Shown: in pieces, positions 63,613-64,000 of the stretch
Numbering within the stretch: the stretch's first letter is position 1
Layout: each line of letters starts with the position of its first letter
Assembly: GCF_003710105.1 (NCBI RefSeq)
Contig: NZ_CP033325.1
Span: 2,294,001 to 2,358,000 of the forward strand
DNA length: 64,000 bases
Reading direction: 5' to 3'
Origin: Georgenia faecalis
Lineage (GTDB): Bacteria > Actinomycetota > Actinomycetes > Actinomycetales > Actinomycetaceae
The notes under the pieces: generated by a model
Database searches by the model: none
What the model was told of the DNA's origin: nothing
What the model saw: only the letters and a program-made list of their open reading frames with translations
Made by a program: the position numbers and the translations under genes

Positions 63613-64000
<388 letters not shown>

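Overview
This 64 kb window is chromosomal DNA from a high-GC Gram-positive bacterium. The dense GC-rich codon use, frequent GTG starts, mraZ-to-ftsZ order, and the lexA/LysM/nrdR and recA/recX/gluABCD neighbourhoods point to Actinomycetota, probably order Micrococcales (Cellulomonas- or Georgenia-like; this placement is inference). It is mostly conserved core chromosome. I saw no rRNA, tRNA, insertion sequence, integrase, phage or CRISPR array.

Region 1 (1-14948, minus strand) is a division and cell-wall (dcw) cluster read from mraZ through rsmH, ftsL, ftsI, murE, murF, mraY, murD, ftsW, murG, murC and ftsQ to ftsZ, which runs off the left edge. Most junctions are 4-8 bp stop/start overlaps. 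A promoter overlapped by three 10-bp MraZ-type repeats lies upstream of mraZ, and an 8-bp-arm inverted repeat lies upstream of ftsZ.

Region 2 (about 14.95-29.3 kb) holds a DUF3040 membrane protein, DNA polymerase IV, a spermidine-synthase-like protein, a cold-shock protein, a PAC2 protein, a tightly overlapped three-gene signalling operon (response regulator-PP2C fusion, CHASE3/HAMP histidine kinase, stand-alone receiver), a HelD/HelR-type RNA polymerase-recycling ATPase, serA, an aldo/keto reductase and an acyl-CoA ligase with a palindrome in its promoter region.

Region 3 (29.3-52.9 kb) matches a conserved actinobacterial neighbourhood: nrdR, a LysM division-inhibitor candidate, lexA, ldh, dinG, hflX, an RsmC-like methyltransferase, dapF, miaA, miaB, a glutamate-type ABC transporter, recX, recA, DUF3046, lhr, nei, clgR, cinA and pgsA. 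SOS boxes are readable upstream of the LysM gene, lexA and recA, so several DNA-damage genes form one regulon.

Region 4 (52.9-64 kb) has two plus-strand genes for surface or secreted proteins (CapA-like; FG-GAP repeats plus a CAP domain) set between pgsA and ftsK. After these come ftsK, rnj, dapA, a GNAT acetyltransferase, an ABC-F ATPase and the end of dapB.

A recurring regulatory feature is a -10-like hexamer (TANNNT or CACAAT) exactly 6-7 nt before the start codon of 13 genes, with no Shine-Dalgarno sequence in most. This predicts leaderless transcripts and was used to choose several starts. All functions are inferred from sequence motifs and remembered family knowledge; no database search was run.
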